From Kordiimonas sp. SCSIO 12603 (GTDB lineage: Bacteria; Pseudomonadota; Alphaproteobacteria; Sphingomonadales; Kordiimonadaceae), in the NCBI RefSeq assembly GCF_024398035.1, contig NZ_CP073748.1, positions 1,313,520-1,377,519 of the forward strand: a stretch of 64,000 nucleotides of DNA, read 5' to 3'. Numbering within the stretch: position 1 is the stretch's first letter; the number at the start of each line of letters is the position of its first letter. The notes beneath the pieces were generated by a model, which saw only the letters and a program-made list of their open reading frames with translations, had not been told where the DNA came from and searched no databases. Shown one piece after another: positions 18,519 through 26,071 of the stretch. The position numbers and the translations under genes were made by a program.

Positions 18519-18959
18519 TTGAAGAAAACACGGACAGTGCATGAAGTGGCTTTTCGCCTGAGCCATGATATGGGTCAGCAAATTGCGCCGCGCCTTGATG
18601 CCTTGGGGGCTGATCTTGCGCCGCAACAGTTGAGGACTATGCGGCTGATCTGGTCTGGTGAAAATGTAACGCTGGTGGATGTGGCAGATACCCTAAAGCG
18701 GGATAAGGCACAGGTTGTGCGGCTCATTGATAAACTTGTGGAAGCCGGTATGGTAACGCGTGAACCAAACCCTGATGATGGCCGGAGTAAAATCCTGCAA
18801 CTCACACCAAAAGGCCTTGCGTTTTTTGAAGGAATTGAAGCCTTGGAAGCTGAATTTTCGGAAAAACTTACTGAAGGCATTGCCCGGAAGGATTTAGAAA
18901 CATTCTTCAGGGTTTCAGACATACTGTCCAAGAACCTGCGCGACATAGATATTCCTTAA
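18519..18959 (+). CDS. MarR family transcriptional regulator
   Basis: The 146-residue protein has a winged helix with the recognition region NVTLVDVADTLKRDKAQVVR and the wing REPNPDDGRSKILQLT, standard for MarR. The start is a TTG at 18519, preceded by GAGG eight bases upstream. No ATG is in frame near it. MarR proteins control resistance, catabolism or oxidative stress genes and respond to small ligands. It is convergent with the DUF4345-like and SRPBCC genes at 19015-19945, which may be its targets. A perfect FNR/FixK-type box sits 52 bases before its start. Confidence 0.88.
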   Translation: MKKTRTVHEVAFRLSHDMGQQIAPRLDALGADLAPQQLRTMRLIWSGENVTLVDVADTLKRDKAQVVRLIDKLVEAGMVTREPNPDDGRSKILQLTPKGLAFFEGIEALEAEFSEKLTEGIARKDLETFFRVSDILSKNLRDIDIP

Positions 18960-19014
18960 AACCCTCCCGGGACTTGCTGGCAGCTGGCGCGGGGGGAGCA
19001 GCCGCTAGGTCGTT

Positions 19015-19446
19015 CTAGGCCTGTGCCATTGCGGCATCTTCTGTTTGTAGCTTTTTCTCTGCACGGCGGAAGATTTGCAGTGCCAATTGGGAAAGCGCAA
19101 ATAAGCCGAAGGTCAGCAACAGGCCTCGCAGCATTACAGGGTCATATTGCTCATTAAAGAGCGATACCACTCTCGCACTACCGTTAAAGAGAAAATAAAG
19201 TGATGCTGGTAGAAGCAGCATCCAGTCTTTCTTCAAAGCGCCAATAGCAGTGATCAGTGCAATACTGAGAAGCGGTGCACCCAGTGTGCGCATGTTGGTG
19301 AAGCCGTAATCTGTATTGGCATTAAAACCAGCAGCCAGATTTACAGCATCAGGTGCGAAGATAAGGGTTAGGGCCGATGTGCCTAAAACAAGCACAAACA
19401 AGCCGGACAAAAGTTGGGCAAAGCGTAGCATGGTCGGATCTTTCAT
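19015..19446 (-). CDS. Small polytopic membrane protein, DUF4345-like
   Basis: I place the start at 19446 because upstream codons overlap the preceding gene, giving about 143 residues. Four hydrophobic segments are visible: LLSGLFVLVLGTSALTLIF, LLSIALITAIGAL, LLLPASLYFLFNG, and LRGLLLTFGLFALSQLAL. The short periplasmic or cytoplasmic loops and the arrangement are like the DUF4345 family of unknown function. The gene follows the SRPBCC gene by ten bases and is probably co-transcribed with it. No clear Shine-Dalgarno sequence precedes either ATG (19446 or 19431), so translation may depend on coupling. Confidence 0.6.
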   Translation of the reverse strand: MKDPTMLRFAQLLSGLFVLVLGTSALTLIFAPDAVNLAAGFNANTDYGFTNMRTLGAPLLSIALITAIGALKKDWMLLLPASLYFLFNGSARVVSLFNEQYDPVMLRGLLLTFGLFALSQLALQIFRRAEKKLQTEDAAMAQA

Positions 19447-19456
19447 GTATGGGGAA

Positions 19457-19945
19457 TTAGGCCGCAGCTGCAGCAGGTGTTTTGTTGGTATAGGCCTGAA
19501 GGTCAGCCAGAACCTGCCCGAATTGTTTGGAAAGGCCAAACTTCAGGAAGGGATAGAGGACATAACCAAAGGCGGTTAGCTCTATATTAGATGTCCAACT
19601 AACTTCAGCTTTATCGTTACCGAGCGCTGTTACAGACATTGTGACAATGTTTTTGTGTACGGGGAAAATACGCGGAGCATTCACAGGCACCACATCAAAC
19701 ACAAACTGCTTCTTCTCTGGCGAATAACTCAGGATTTTTTCAATGGCTTTAAGCCCATCTGGATTATCTGTGAATTCACAAACTCTGCCAGCTACAGGGG
19801 CGCCATCAACGGTATCGCTGCTATCAACCTTGTGGGAATGATGCACAAAGCTCATCCATTTATAGGCTTGGTCGAATTCTTCGGCGATGATGTACCAGGC
19901 TTCATCCGCTGTGCGGTCTATGACCACTGTTTTAATTATCTCCAT
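19457..19945 (-). CDS. SRPBCC (START/Bet v1-like) family protein
   Basis: The protein of about 162 residues begins MEIIKTVVIDRTADEAWYII, and the region AEEFDQAYKWMSFVHHSHK follows. It ends with VSWTSNIELTAFGYVLYPFL. This is the helix-grip SRPBCC fold of polyketide cyclase/dehydrase-like proteins that bind a hydrophobic ligand. GGAG precedes the tandem ATG codons and the second (19945) has better spacing. The promoter region on this strand contains two FNR/FixK-like boxes at 19966 and 19993. A gene for a small membrane protein follows. The ligand is not known. Confidence 0.8.
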   Translation of the reverse strand: MEIIKTVVIDRTADEAWYIIAEEFDQAYKWMSFVHHSHKVDSSDTVDGAPVAGRVCEFTDNPDGLKAIEKILSYSPEKKQFVFDVVPVNAPRIFPVHKNIVTMSVTALGNDKAEVSWTSNIELTAFGYVLYPFLKFGLSKQFGQVLADLQAYTNKTPAAAAA

Positions 19946-19965
19946 CATTTCTCTCCAGAATATAG

Positions 19966-19979
19966 TTGATTTTTATCAA
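19966..19979. promoter_or_regulatory. FNR/FixK-type box, site 1 of the SRPBCC/YciI gap
   Basis: TTGAT-TTTT-ATCAA is a perfect consensus match. It lies 21 bases before the SRPBCC start. A preceding stretch GAATATAGTTGAT is shared exactly with the box before the MarR gene, so the two may be related by duplication or by a common binding mode. Confidence 0.6.
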
Positions 19980-19992
19980 ATATGTTATTTAA

Positions 19993-20006
19993 TTGATAAT
20001 TGTCAA
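19993..20006. promoter_or_regulatory. FNR/FixK-type box, site 2 of the SRPBCC/YciI gap
   Basis: TTGAT-AATT-GTCAA fits TTGAY-N4-RTCAA. Its centre (19999.5) is 41.5 bases before a TSS that a TAGATT -10 element at 20029-20034 would give near 20041. That is the class II activator position for the YciI-ECF operon. The same bases hold TTGACA on the minus strand, a -35 candidate for the SRPBCC gene. Confidence 0.55.
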
Positions 20007-20176
20007 GTATGTGGATGTGTCAGAGGAATAGATTAGTGAGCCGGGCATTGGTTAAGCCTATAGAATTCATAGCCTTTCATTTTTTTTTAAAAATATGTCA
20101 ATATTGCCTTTCGCCGTTCGACATAGGGGTAAGCAAGCGCGCTGGGCGCTCGCTTTGTCAACGAGGAAACAGAGAC

Positions 20177-20527
20177 ATGAAATCATTTGCACTGCTGCTT
20201 AACCACGCGCCTGATCGTTATCAGGGCCTTTCCGAAGCAGATTATATGGATATCATCAAAGACTATGTGGGCTGGGTTGAGGAAATGACCGAGCGCGGCA
20301 TCTATAAAGGCGGGCATAAGTTGATGGATGAAGCTGGTAAAACTGTTACCCGCGTAAACGGTAACACAGAAGTACATGATAGCCCGTTCGCGGAGCTCGC
20401 AGAGGTACTTGGTGGCCTGATGATCATTGAAGCGGAAAATTATGATGCAGCGCTCGAGATCGCAAAAAGCCATCCGCACATGAAACATAATATCTCCATG
20501 GATATCCGCGAAATCCATGATGTTTAA
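20177..20527 (+). CDS. YciI/DGPF family protein
   Basis: I use the ATG at 20177, preceded by GAGG, giving about 116 residues. The domain is the YCII-related (DGPF) fold, a small ferredoxin-like protein: MKSFALLLNHAPDRYQGLS, then HKLMDEAGKTVTRVNGNTEV, then the motif D-S-P-F-A-E that corresponds to DGPF, and GGLMIIEAENYDAALEIAK. The next gene encodes an ECF42-type sigma factor, and DGPF genes are the known neighbours and targets of that group. Twelve bases separate the two genes. The probable role is small-molecule chemistry under ECF42 control. No enzyme activity is known for this subgroup. Confidence 0.85.
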   Translation: MKSFALLLNHAPDRYQGLSEADYMDIIKDYVGWVEEMTERGIYKGGHKLMDEAGKTVTRVNGNTEVHDSPFAELAEVLGGLMIIEAENYDAALEIAKSHPHMKHNISMDIREIHDV

Positions 20528-20539
20528 GCCCGAGCAAAC

Positions 20540-21781
20540 ATGACAGCGTTTGATCCAAACAGGCTTGATCAGTTAGCGAGGCGGGAACGGGGGCGGTTGA
20601 TAGCCAACCTCGTTCACCGGCTTGGTCCTCACAGGTTGGAACTGGCAGAAGATATGGTGCAGGAAGCAGTGCTGGCTGCAATCAGTAGCTGGCCTTATCG
20701 CGGTATGCCGGATAAACCAGCGGCATGGCTCGCCCGTGTCGCGCAAAATAAAGCCATTGACCGCCTGAGGAGAGAAGGGCGAGAAGATCTTTTCGAAGAA
20801 GACAATGACCCTCGTAAACAAACGGGCGTAGCCGATAATATTTCCGATCCCCGGCTTTCTGACCCGGAACTGAAATTGATGTTTCTATGCTGCCATCCTG
20901 TGCTTTCCGAACAAGACAGGCTTATGCTGACGCTCAAGATCGTGAGTGGTTTCACAGCAAGTGAAGTAGCAAGTATTTTCCTGATAAGCGAGAGTACTGC
21001 AGCACAGCGGCTGGCGCGGGCAAAAAGAAAATTAAGATTGGATGAGCAACAGCTGCTTTCCGGTATTTCCCGTTTTGAAGTGAAAGCCCGTCTGGATACA
21101 GTATTGAAAGTAATTTACCTGATGTTCAGCGCAGGATATGCCCCGCGGTTCGGGGACAGATTGATCTTGAAGGATGTTGCTTTTGAAGCGCTCAGGCTTG
21201 CTGAAGTTATTGCGGCGGATGAAGAGGCAACGACACCAGAAGCCCATGCACTGGTGGCGCTTCTAGCCTTTCAAAGCAGTAGGTTTAATGCCCGGATGGA
21301 TGAAGACGGTAAATTACTTTTGCTTAAAGAACAGAACCGAAAGCTGTGGGACCATAAATTAACGGAAAAGGCGCTTTGTCATATGCCGCTTTCCCAAAAT
21401 GGGCACGCCCTTAGTCGTTATCATATCGAAGCCTCAATAGCCGCTGTACACGCTCTGGCACCAACGTGGGAGCAAACAGACTGGGCCGCCATATGCGTGC
21501 TCTATAATGCGCTTGAGCAGGTGGCTGATAGCCCCGTTGTGCAAATTAGTTACAGCGTGGCTGAAGCCTTTGAGAAAGGGCCTGTTTCAGCTCTTGAAAG
21601 ACTGGATGCTATTTCAGATGTGGCAGCGGTTGAATACTATGCCCCATATTATCTGGCGCGAGCGGAAATTTATAAGCAAGTGAAGGATATGAAGAAGGCG
21701 GAGGAAATGTTGGCAAAGGCACAAAATTGTGCAACTTCTTCTGTTACAAATGAATTTATAGAAACAGCCTTCTTTACTTGA
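20540..21781 (+). CDS. ECF42-type RNA polymerase sigma factor
   Basis: The 413-residue protein begins with a sigma-2 domain (about 10-85, LAEDMVQEAVLAAISSWPY and PAAWLARVAQNKAIDRLR). A sigma-4 domain follows (about 115-165, MLTLKIVSGFTASEVASIFL, then SESTAAQRLARAKRKL). A long C-terminal extension (about 185-413) carries DUF6596 and TPR-like repeats, including TDWAAICVLYNALEQV and YYLARAEIYKQVKDMKKAEE. This is the ECF42 architecture, in which the extension and not an anti-sigma factor is thought to control activity. The adjacent DGPF/YciI gene is the usual partner. No anti-sigma gene is present. An FNR-like box lies upstream of the operon. Confidence 0.9.
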   Translation: MTAFDPNRLDQLARRERGRLIANLVHRLGPHRLELAEDMVQEAVLAAISSWPYRGMPDKPAAWLARVAQNKAIDRLRREGREDLFEEDNDPRKQTGVADNISDPRLSDPELKLMFLCCHPVLSEQDRLMLTLKIVSGFTASEVASIFLISESTAAQRLARAKRKLRLDEQQLLSGISRFEVKARLDTVLKVIYLMFSAGYAPRFGDRLILKDVAFEALRLAEVIAADEEATTPEAHALVALLAFQSSRFNARMDEDGKLLLLKEQNRKLWDHKLTEKALCHMPLSQNGHALSRYHIEASIAAVHALAPTWEQTDWAAICVLYNALEQVADSPVVQISYSVAEAFEKGPVSALERLDAISDVAAVEYYAPYYLARAEIYKQVKDMKKAEEMLAKAQNCATSSVTNEFIETAFFT

Positions 21782-22190
21782 TTATATTTAAGTTTGAATG
21801 GCTAACTTTAAATGTATTTACTTATTCAGCTGAGAACAAAATATAACTTTCCTTAAATGCAGTTTTTCATCATGAATTTCCCGAAAGATAACTTGACAAT
21901 TTAAGGTTTTGTTTAATGATGTGTTTGCAATTAGTGAGAATATTTCACTTTTTGTTTATGGGTCATGCGCTTGAATTAAAAAGCGTTTGATGCGCATAAG
22001 TCTGTGAGGGGTCGAAAATGTGTGCTTGGGGAAGCAGCGCATTGGATGGGAACAGTAATATTGGTGAAGGCCTCTACGTTATGCAGCATATTATTATACT
22101 GCAAAGCTATCTTTAAAATTTAGAATGATCCGAGATCACCAGCCATTAATTGTTATGGGGGTAACTATCTGGTGGAAAACCGTTTTATGG
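21782..22190. other. Intergenic region with one possible short peptide gene
   Basis: This 409-base stretch has no long frame. It holds a TTGACA at 21893-21898 without a good -10. It also holds the inverted repeat ATGCGC at 21965-21970 with GCGCAT near 21990, and a 32-codon frame at 22018-22116 listed separately. The end carries an FNR-like box. Confidence 0.4.
22018..22116 (+). CDS. Possible 32-residue peptide
   Basis: An ATG at 22018 has GAGGGG six bases upstream, one of the best Shine-Dalgarno placements in the window. The frame runs MCAWGSSALDGNSNIGEGL and ends YVMQHIIILQSYL with a TAA. It has no similarity I recognise and could be a chance frame. It lies between the ECF42 gene and the PAS gene, upstream of the FNR-like box. 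Confidence 0.25.
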   Translation: MCAWGSSALDGNSNIGEGLYVMQHIIILQSYL

Positions 22191-22204
22191 TTGATCGCGG
22201 TCAA
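22191..22204 (+). promoter_or_regulatory. FNR/FixK-type box upstream of the PAS/chemoreceptor pair
   Basis: TTGAT-CGCG-GTCAA fits TTGAY-N4-RTCAA. Its centre is about 44 bases before the TSS predicted by a TATAAG -10 element at 22230-22235 (five of six consensus bases). This is close to a class II activator arrangement for the aerotaxis-like operon at 22266. Confidence 0.6.
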
Positions 22205-22265
22205 AGATATTTAAGCGAGAGGCTCTACATATAAGCACCGATATGATAAGAATTGGAGCATTCTT

Positions 22266-22784
22266 ATGGACTATACGGGCAGGGAATTGTTTTTTGATAA
22301 AAACGATTTGATCGTTAGTAAAACAGATACACAGGGTAAATTAACCTACACAAACGATATTTTTCTTGAAATTGCAGGGTATACGGAAGCGGAAGTAATG
22401 GGAAAACCGCATAATGTTATCCGTAATCCAAATATGCCACGTGCGATCTTTGATCTTCTTTGGAAAACAATTTCTGCGGGTGAAGAAATATTCGCCTACG
22501 TGGTGAATTCTGCAAAAAACGGGGATCACTACTGGGTTATTGCGCATGTAACCCCAAGCCGGGAAAACGGCGAAATTATCGGTTATCATTCAACACGCCG
22601 TGTACCTAATCATCAGGTTATTCGGGATGTGATTGAACCTCTTTATGACCAGCTTCGTGCCCTTGAGCAATCTGCCACGAACCGTAAGGCGGGGCTTGAA
22701 AAATCTATGGGGGCACTCAGGGATATGCTTTCGAATAAGGGGCAATCCTATAACGAATTTATTTCCGATTTGATGAGAGGGTAA
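22266..22784 (+). CDS. Aer-type PAS domain protein
   Basis: The 172-residue protein has one PAS domain at about 20-115 with Aer-like landmarks: [20 protein letters not shown], then [20 protein letters not shown], then [17 protein letters not shown]. This subclass binds FAD in E. coli Aer and reports redox or energy state. A short coiled coil follows (about 120-172). There is no membrane segment and no signalling domain. The chemoreceptor gene five bases downstream supplies it. This is a split arrangement like Campylobacter CetB with CetA. An FNR-like box and a good -10 lie upstream. It is probably cytoplasmic. Confidence 0.88.
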   Translation: MDYTGRELFFDKNDLIVSKTDTQGKLTYTNDIFLEIAGYTEAEVMGKPHNVIRNPNMPRAIFDLLWKTISAGEEIFAYVVNSAKNGDHYWVIAHVTPSRENGEIIGYHSTRRVPNHQVIRDVIEPLYDQLRALEQSATNRKAGLEKSMGALRDMLSNKGQSYNEFISDLMRG

Positions 22785-22789
22785 GGGGC

Positions 22790-23926
22790 ATGTTTGAAAA
22801 GGTTGACACGATAGAGGATAATGCAAGTGCTCCTGCAGGAGCAGTGAAAGAAGAAACCATTGATCAAATCCTGGAAGTTTGTGAAGCAGTTTGCAGAGGC
22901 AATTTTGAAGCACGTATCCTGAATATTACCACAGATGACGGTACAGAACGGCGGTTGTGCCACCGGATCAATGAGATGATTGACCGTGTGGATGCCTATG
23001 TTCGGGAAAGCACTGCTTGCCTTGGATTTATTGCTAAAAATCAGTATTTCCGGCGTATTGCAGAGCAGGGCATGGTGGGCAGTTTTGCGGAAGCAACACG
23101 TGAAATTAACGCTGCCGCTGATGGTGTTGAGTTGAAAATGAATAATTTTCAAAGTCTGGTGGATGATATCGCCAGTATGTCTTCCCAGCTGAACAGCAGC
23201 GCCAATCAGATGAATCAAACCGCATCATCTGCGGCAGAGCAGACAACAACGGTGGCTTCAAGTGCGGAGGAAGCAGGGCTGAATACACAAACGGTGGCAA
23301 CAGCGGCTGATCAGCTCAGCAGTAGTATTCAGGAAATTAATGTGCAGATGGCGCATTCATCCACGATGGCAACGGGCGCTGTGGAAGAAGCAAATCATGC
23401 AAATAGCCTGGTGGTTGATCTTTCCCAGACATCGAAGGAAATCGAACAGGTGGTTAGCCTGATTAATGCCATCGCGAAGCAGACTAACCTTTTGGCGCTG
23501 AATGCCACGATCGAAGCAGCCCGCGCTGGTGAAGCGGGCAGGGGCTTTGCCGTTGTAGCATCAGAAGTGAAAAACCTCGCGAGCCAGACTGCGAAGGCAA
23601 CCGAGGATATCAAGCATCAGATTGAGGCCATACAAACAGCATCAACATCTGCGGTAGATGCTATCAGCCAGATCACGGATTCTATCGGCAATATTAATGA
23701 AGTATCCACAGGTATTGCGTCTGCGGTGGAAGAACAGGGAGCAGCTACACAGGAAATTGCCCGCAATGTTCAGGAAGCAGCATCAGGTGTTGCTGAGATT
23801 ACAATGAACATCAACGGCGTAACCACAGATGTGGATAATGTGCATTCCGTGGCGGGTGAGGTGATGAAAATTTCAGATCATTTGGCGGAGCAGGCCACCA
23901 ACCTACGGCAGATACTGAATAGTTAA
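22790..23926 (+). CDS. Soluble methyl-accepting chemotaxis protein, partner of the PAS protein
   Basis: The 378-residue protein has no membrane helix, so it is cytoplasmic. Residues 1-110 form an input region rich in acidic residues, with [15 protein letters not shown] and [17 protein letters not shown] in a PAS/HAMP-like position. The signalling domain follows, with its tip at about 223-256 ([35 protein letters not shown]). AAGGGG precedes the start, five bases after the PAS gene's stop, so the two are co-translated in an operon. It probably relays the PAS redox signal to CheA. An MCP split from its PAS sensor is less common than the fused Aer form. Confidence 0.9.
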   Translation: MFEKVDTIEDNASAPAGAVKEETIDQILEVCEAVCRGNFEARILNITTDDGTERRLCHRINEMIDRVDAYVRESTACLGFIAKNQYFRRIAEQGMVGSFAEATREINAAADGVELKMNNFQSLVDDIASMSSQLNSSANQMNQTASSAAEQTTTVASSAEEAGLNTQTVATAADQLSSSIQEINVQMAHSSTMATGAVEEANHANSLVVDLSQTSKEIEQVVSLINAIAKQTNLLALNATIEAARAGEAGRGFAVVASEVKNLASQTAKATEDIKHQIEAIQTASTSAVDAISQITDSIGNINEVSTGIASAVEEQGAATQEIARNVQEAASGVAEITMNINGVTTDVDNVHSVAGEVMKISDHLAEQATNLRQILNS

Positions 23927-23933
23927 AAAGATG

Positions 23934-23970
23934 AGGGCTGTGGCCGCGCAGAACACAGCCCTTGCTTTAT
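23934..23970. terminator. Bidirectional terminator after the chemoreceptor
   Basis: AGGGCTGTG and CACAGCCCT pair perfectly around an 11-base loop. T-rich tails stand on both sides. It serves the chemoreceptor and the convergent hydroxyproline dehydratase gene. Confidence 0.8.
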
Positions 23971-23974
23971 CCTT

Positions 23975-25015
23975 TTATGTGCGCCAAATGGCCCCGGCAG
24001 CTTCCGGGATTGGTAATCCGTTTGGTAGAGGGTCGTGTTCTTCCACGGTAAAAACGGCTGTGCCGCTATAATGCGCGCTGCCACCAATTTCTGTAATAAC
24101 AGCTGTATGGTCGCCCAAAGTGGTTTCTCGCACGATGCGGCCTTTGAACGGGATGCCGCTGATACCGCAGAACTTATAAGAAGCGCCTGGGTCCATCTGC
24201 CCTTTTGCGTGCGCGAGTGCTAGCCGCGCTGTTACACCACTTCCTGTTGGGCTGCGGTCAAGCTGGCCTTCCGCAAAATAACAGAGATGCGGGTTAACTT
24301 CGCCTTCTTTCAGGGGGGCGTCACCTGTGATAATCGTGCCGTAAAGAAAGCCCAGATCAGGTTCTTTCGGGTGCGTAATGGTGTGGTTTTCACGAATGGT
24401 GTTGGTAAGGTTAACCGCCGCGCGGCGCAGATCCTCAAGTGGGCTTTTCGAAAGATCAAGCCCAAGGCGCGATGCTGGCACGAAAGCATAATATGCACCG
24501 CCATAGGCGATATCAACGGTGATGGTTTCACCGTTTTTAAGTGTTACTTCCAAATCGCGTTCCGCCAGATAGCCTTCAACACTTTCAAAACTTACATGGC
24601 TTACTTTACCGTCAGATGTTGCGGATTTTACATGCACTGGTCCGCACGGGCATTCCAATACAAATTCTGTCAGACCTTCTTTGGCTTCTACAATGCCGCT
24701 TTCGATAGCATAACGGCCCATGGCAATGGTGGCGTGCCCACACATGGTGCTGTAGCCAGAATTATGTGTGAAGAGGACCGCTAAAGCAGCACCTGGGTGG
24801 GTAGGGGCTGTTGGGATAACACCGTACATATCCGCGTGTCCGCGCGGCTCAAGCATAGCGATTTCCCGTAGGCGATCATGGTTCTTATGAGCATCCCGGC
24901 GTTTTTCCAAAATGGTATTCCCTTTTAGTTCAGGATAACCGCCTGTAATGATACGAACAGGTTCGCCTGCTGTGTGCATATCCTGCACATGAAGTTCGGA
25001 AATTTCTTTCGCCAT
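23975..25015 (-). CDS. lhpH: trans-3-hydroxy-L-proline dehydratase (proline racemase family)
   Basis: The 346-residue protein belongs to the proline racemase superfamily. The first catalytic site has Cys92 in S-T-M-C-G-H-A. The second has Thr257 (R-S-P-T-G-S-G) where racemases and 4-hydroxyproline epimerases have Cys. This Cys/Thr pair is the mark of trans-3-hydroxy-L-proline dehydratase, which makes delta-1-pyrroline-2-carboxylate. The divergent gene at 25130 encodes a matching reductase, so the two complete conversion of trans-3-hydroxyproline to proline. I take the symbol lhpH from the Azospirillum work as far as I recall it. The 115-base gap between the two starts must hold both promoters. 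Confidence 0.85.
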   Translation of the reverse strand: MAKEISELHVQDMHTAGEPVRIITGGYPELKGNTILEKRRDAHKNHDRLREIAMLEPRGHADMYGVIPTAPTHPGAALAVLFTHNSGYSTMCGHATIAMGRYAIESGIVEAKEGLTEFVLECPCGPVHVKSATSDGKVSHVSFESVEGYLAERDLEVTLKNGETITVDIAYGGAYYAFVPASRLGLDLSKSPLEDLRRAAVNLTNTIRENHTITHPKEPDLGFLYGTIITGDAPLKEGEVNPHLCYFAEGQLDRSPTGSGVTARLALAHAKGQMDPGASYKFCGISGIPFKGRIVRETTLGDHTAVITEIGGSAHYSGTAVFTVEEHDPLPNGLPIPEAAGAIWRT

Positions 25016-25129
25016 TTGATGTATCCCTCCCCATATTTTTCAAGGAAGCCTACATTAGATAAAGGGATAGGCAAGCCTTATTTCATGCGGTATGCAGGAT
25101 AAAAGAGGGTTATTTCTCAGGGGGATAAG

Positions 25130-26071
25130 ATGAAGTTTATCGAAGCAAAAGAAATTGCTGATTACACGCCATATGCTGCGCTTGTTGATGCGCTCGAATG
25201 TGCTTTTTCTTCCTCGTTTGAAAGCCCGAAACGTGCTCACTATGAAGTTGGTGAAGGTGGTTCCACCATGCTTGTTATGCCGTGCTGGGTGGATGATGAT
25301 TGCTTTGGCCTTAAGGCAGTGAGTGTGGTGCCCTTGAATGCTGAACGAGGGTTACCGACTGTAAGCGGTATTTACCAACTATTTGATGCGAAGGATGGCA
25401 GGTTGCTGGCGTTGATGGATGCAGCTGAACTGACCGCACGCCGTACGGCTGCGGCCTCGGCTCTCGCGAGCAGGTATCTCTCACGTGCTGACAGCAAGCG
25501 CTTGTTGATGGTAGGCACTGGTAAGCTGGCACCGTATTTTATCGAAGCCCATGCAGCGGTGCGCGGGCTTGAAGAAGTTTATATATACGGTAGAGATCAG
25601 GCAAAAATGCAGGCCACCTGCGAAGCTGTACAGCATCTCGGGCTTGATGCACGTCCTGTGGGTAATCTTCCAGATGCCGCGGCGAATGCAGATATCATCA
25701 GCAGTGCCACAACCAGTAAAACACCTATCGTACTGGGTGAATGGCTTAGGAAGGGTGTTCATCTTGATCTTGTGGGCGCATACAAGCCTGATATGCGGGA
25801 GGTGGATGGTACCGCAGTTTCGAAAGCCAGCGTTTTTGTGGATACCCATGATGGTGTAATGGGGGAAGGCGGAGATATTCTTCAAGCAATTGGTGAAGGT
25901 GTGTTCACCGAGGCAGATATAAAAGCTGATTTAGCTTCGCTATGTATGGGTAAGCATGAAGGGCGATCATCTGCCGGTGAGATTACGCTCTTTAAATCCG
26001 TAGGGGCTGCTATTGAAGATTTCGCTGCGGCAAAGCTTGTATATGCTGGCGCTAGTTTGGCTGCTCTTTGA
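25130..26071 (+). CDS. lhpI: Delta-1-pyrroline-2-carboxylate reductase (ornithine cyclodeaminase family)
   Basis: The 313-residue protein is of the ornithine cyclodeaminase/mu-crystallin family. It has an N-terminal half with GGSTMLVMPCWVDDDCFG and GLKAVSVVPLNAERGLPTV. A Rossmann motif follows near residues 120-145 (LLMVGTGKLAPYFIEAHAAV). The core SSATTSKTPIVLGEWLRKGVH is typical of the reductase branch. The neighbouring Cys/Thr dehydratase makes pyrroline-2-carboxylate, so NAD(P)H-dependent reduction to L-proline is the best assignment. Ornithine cyclodeaminase is the alternative. Its last 20 bases overlap the end of the convergent glycosyltransferase-like gene. Confidence 0.82.
   Translation: MKFIEAKEIADYTPYAALVDALECAFSSSFESPKRAHYEVGEGGSTMLVMPCWVDDDCFGLKAVSVVPLNAERGLPTVSGIYQLFDAKDGRLLALMDAAELTARRTAAASALASRYLSRADSKRLLMVGTGKLAPYFIEAHAAVRGLEEVYIYGRDQAKMQATCEAVQHLGLDARPVGNLPDAAANADIISSATTSKTPIVLGEWLRKGVHLDLVGAYKPDMREVDGTAVSKASVFVDTHDGVMGEGGDILQAIGEGVFTEADIKADLASLCMGKHEGRSSAGEITLFKSVGAAIEDFAAAKLVYAGASLAAL

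Noticed and set aside
18960..19014. GC-rich hairpin between the MarR and DUF4345-like genes
   Set aside because: CCCTCCC and GGGGGGAG can pair, but there is no T-run on either side, so it was not called a terminator.
18454..20006. TTGAT-N4-ATCAA repeats read as MarR operators
   Set aside because: The same motif stands before the PAS gene at 22191, away from MarR targets, and it equals the FNR/FixK consensus with -41-type spacing. MarR binding is kept as an alternative only.
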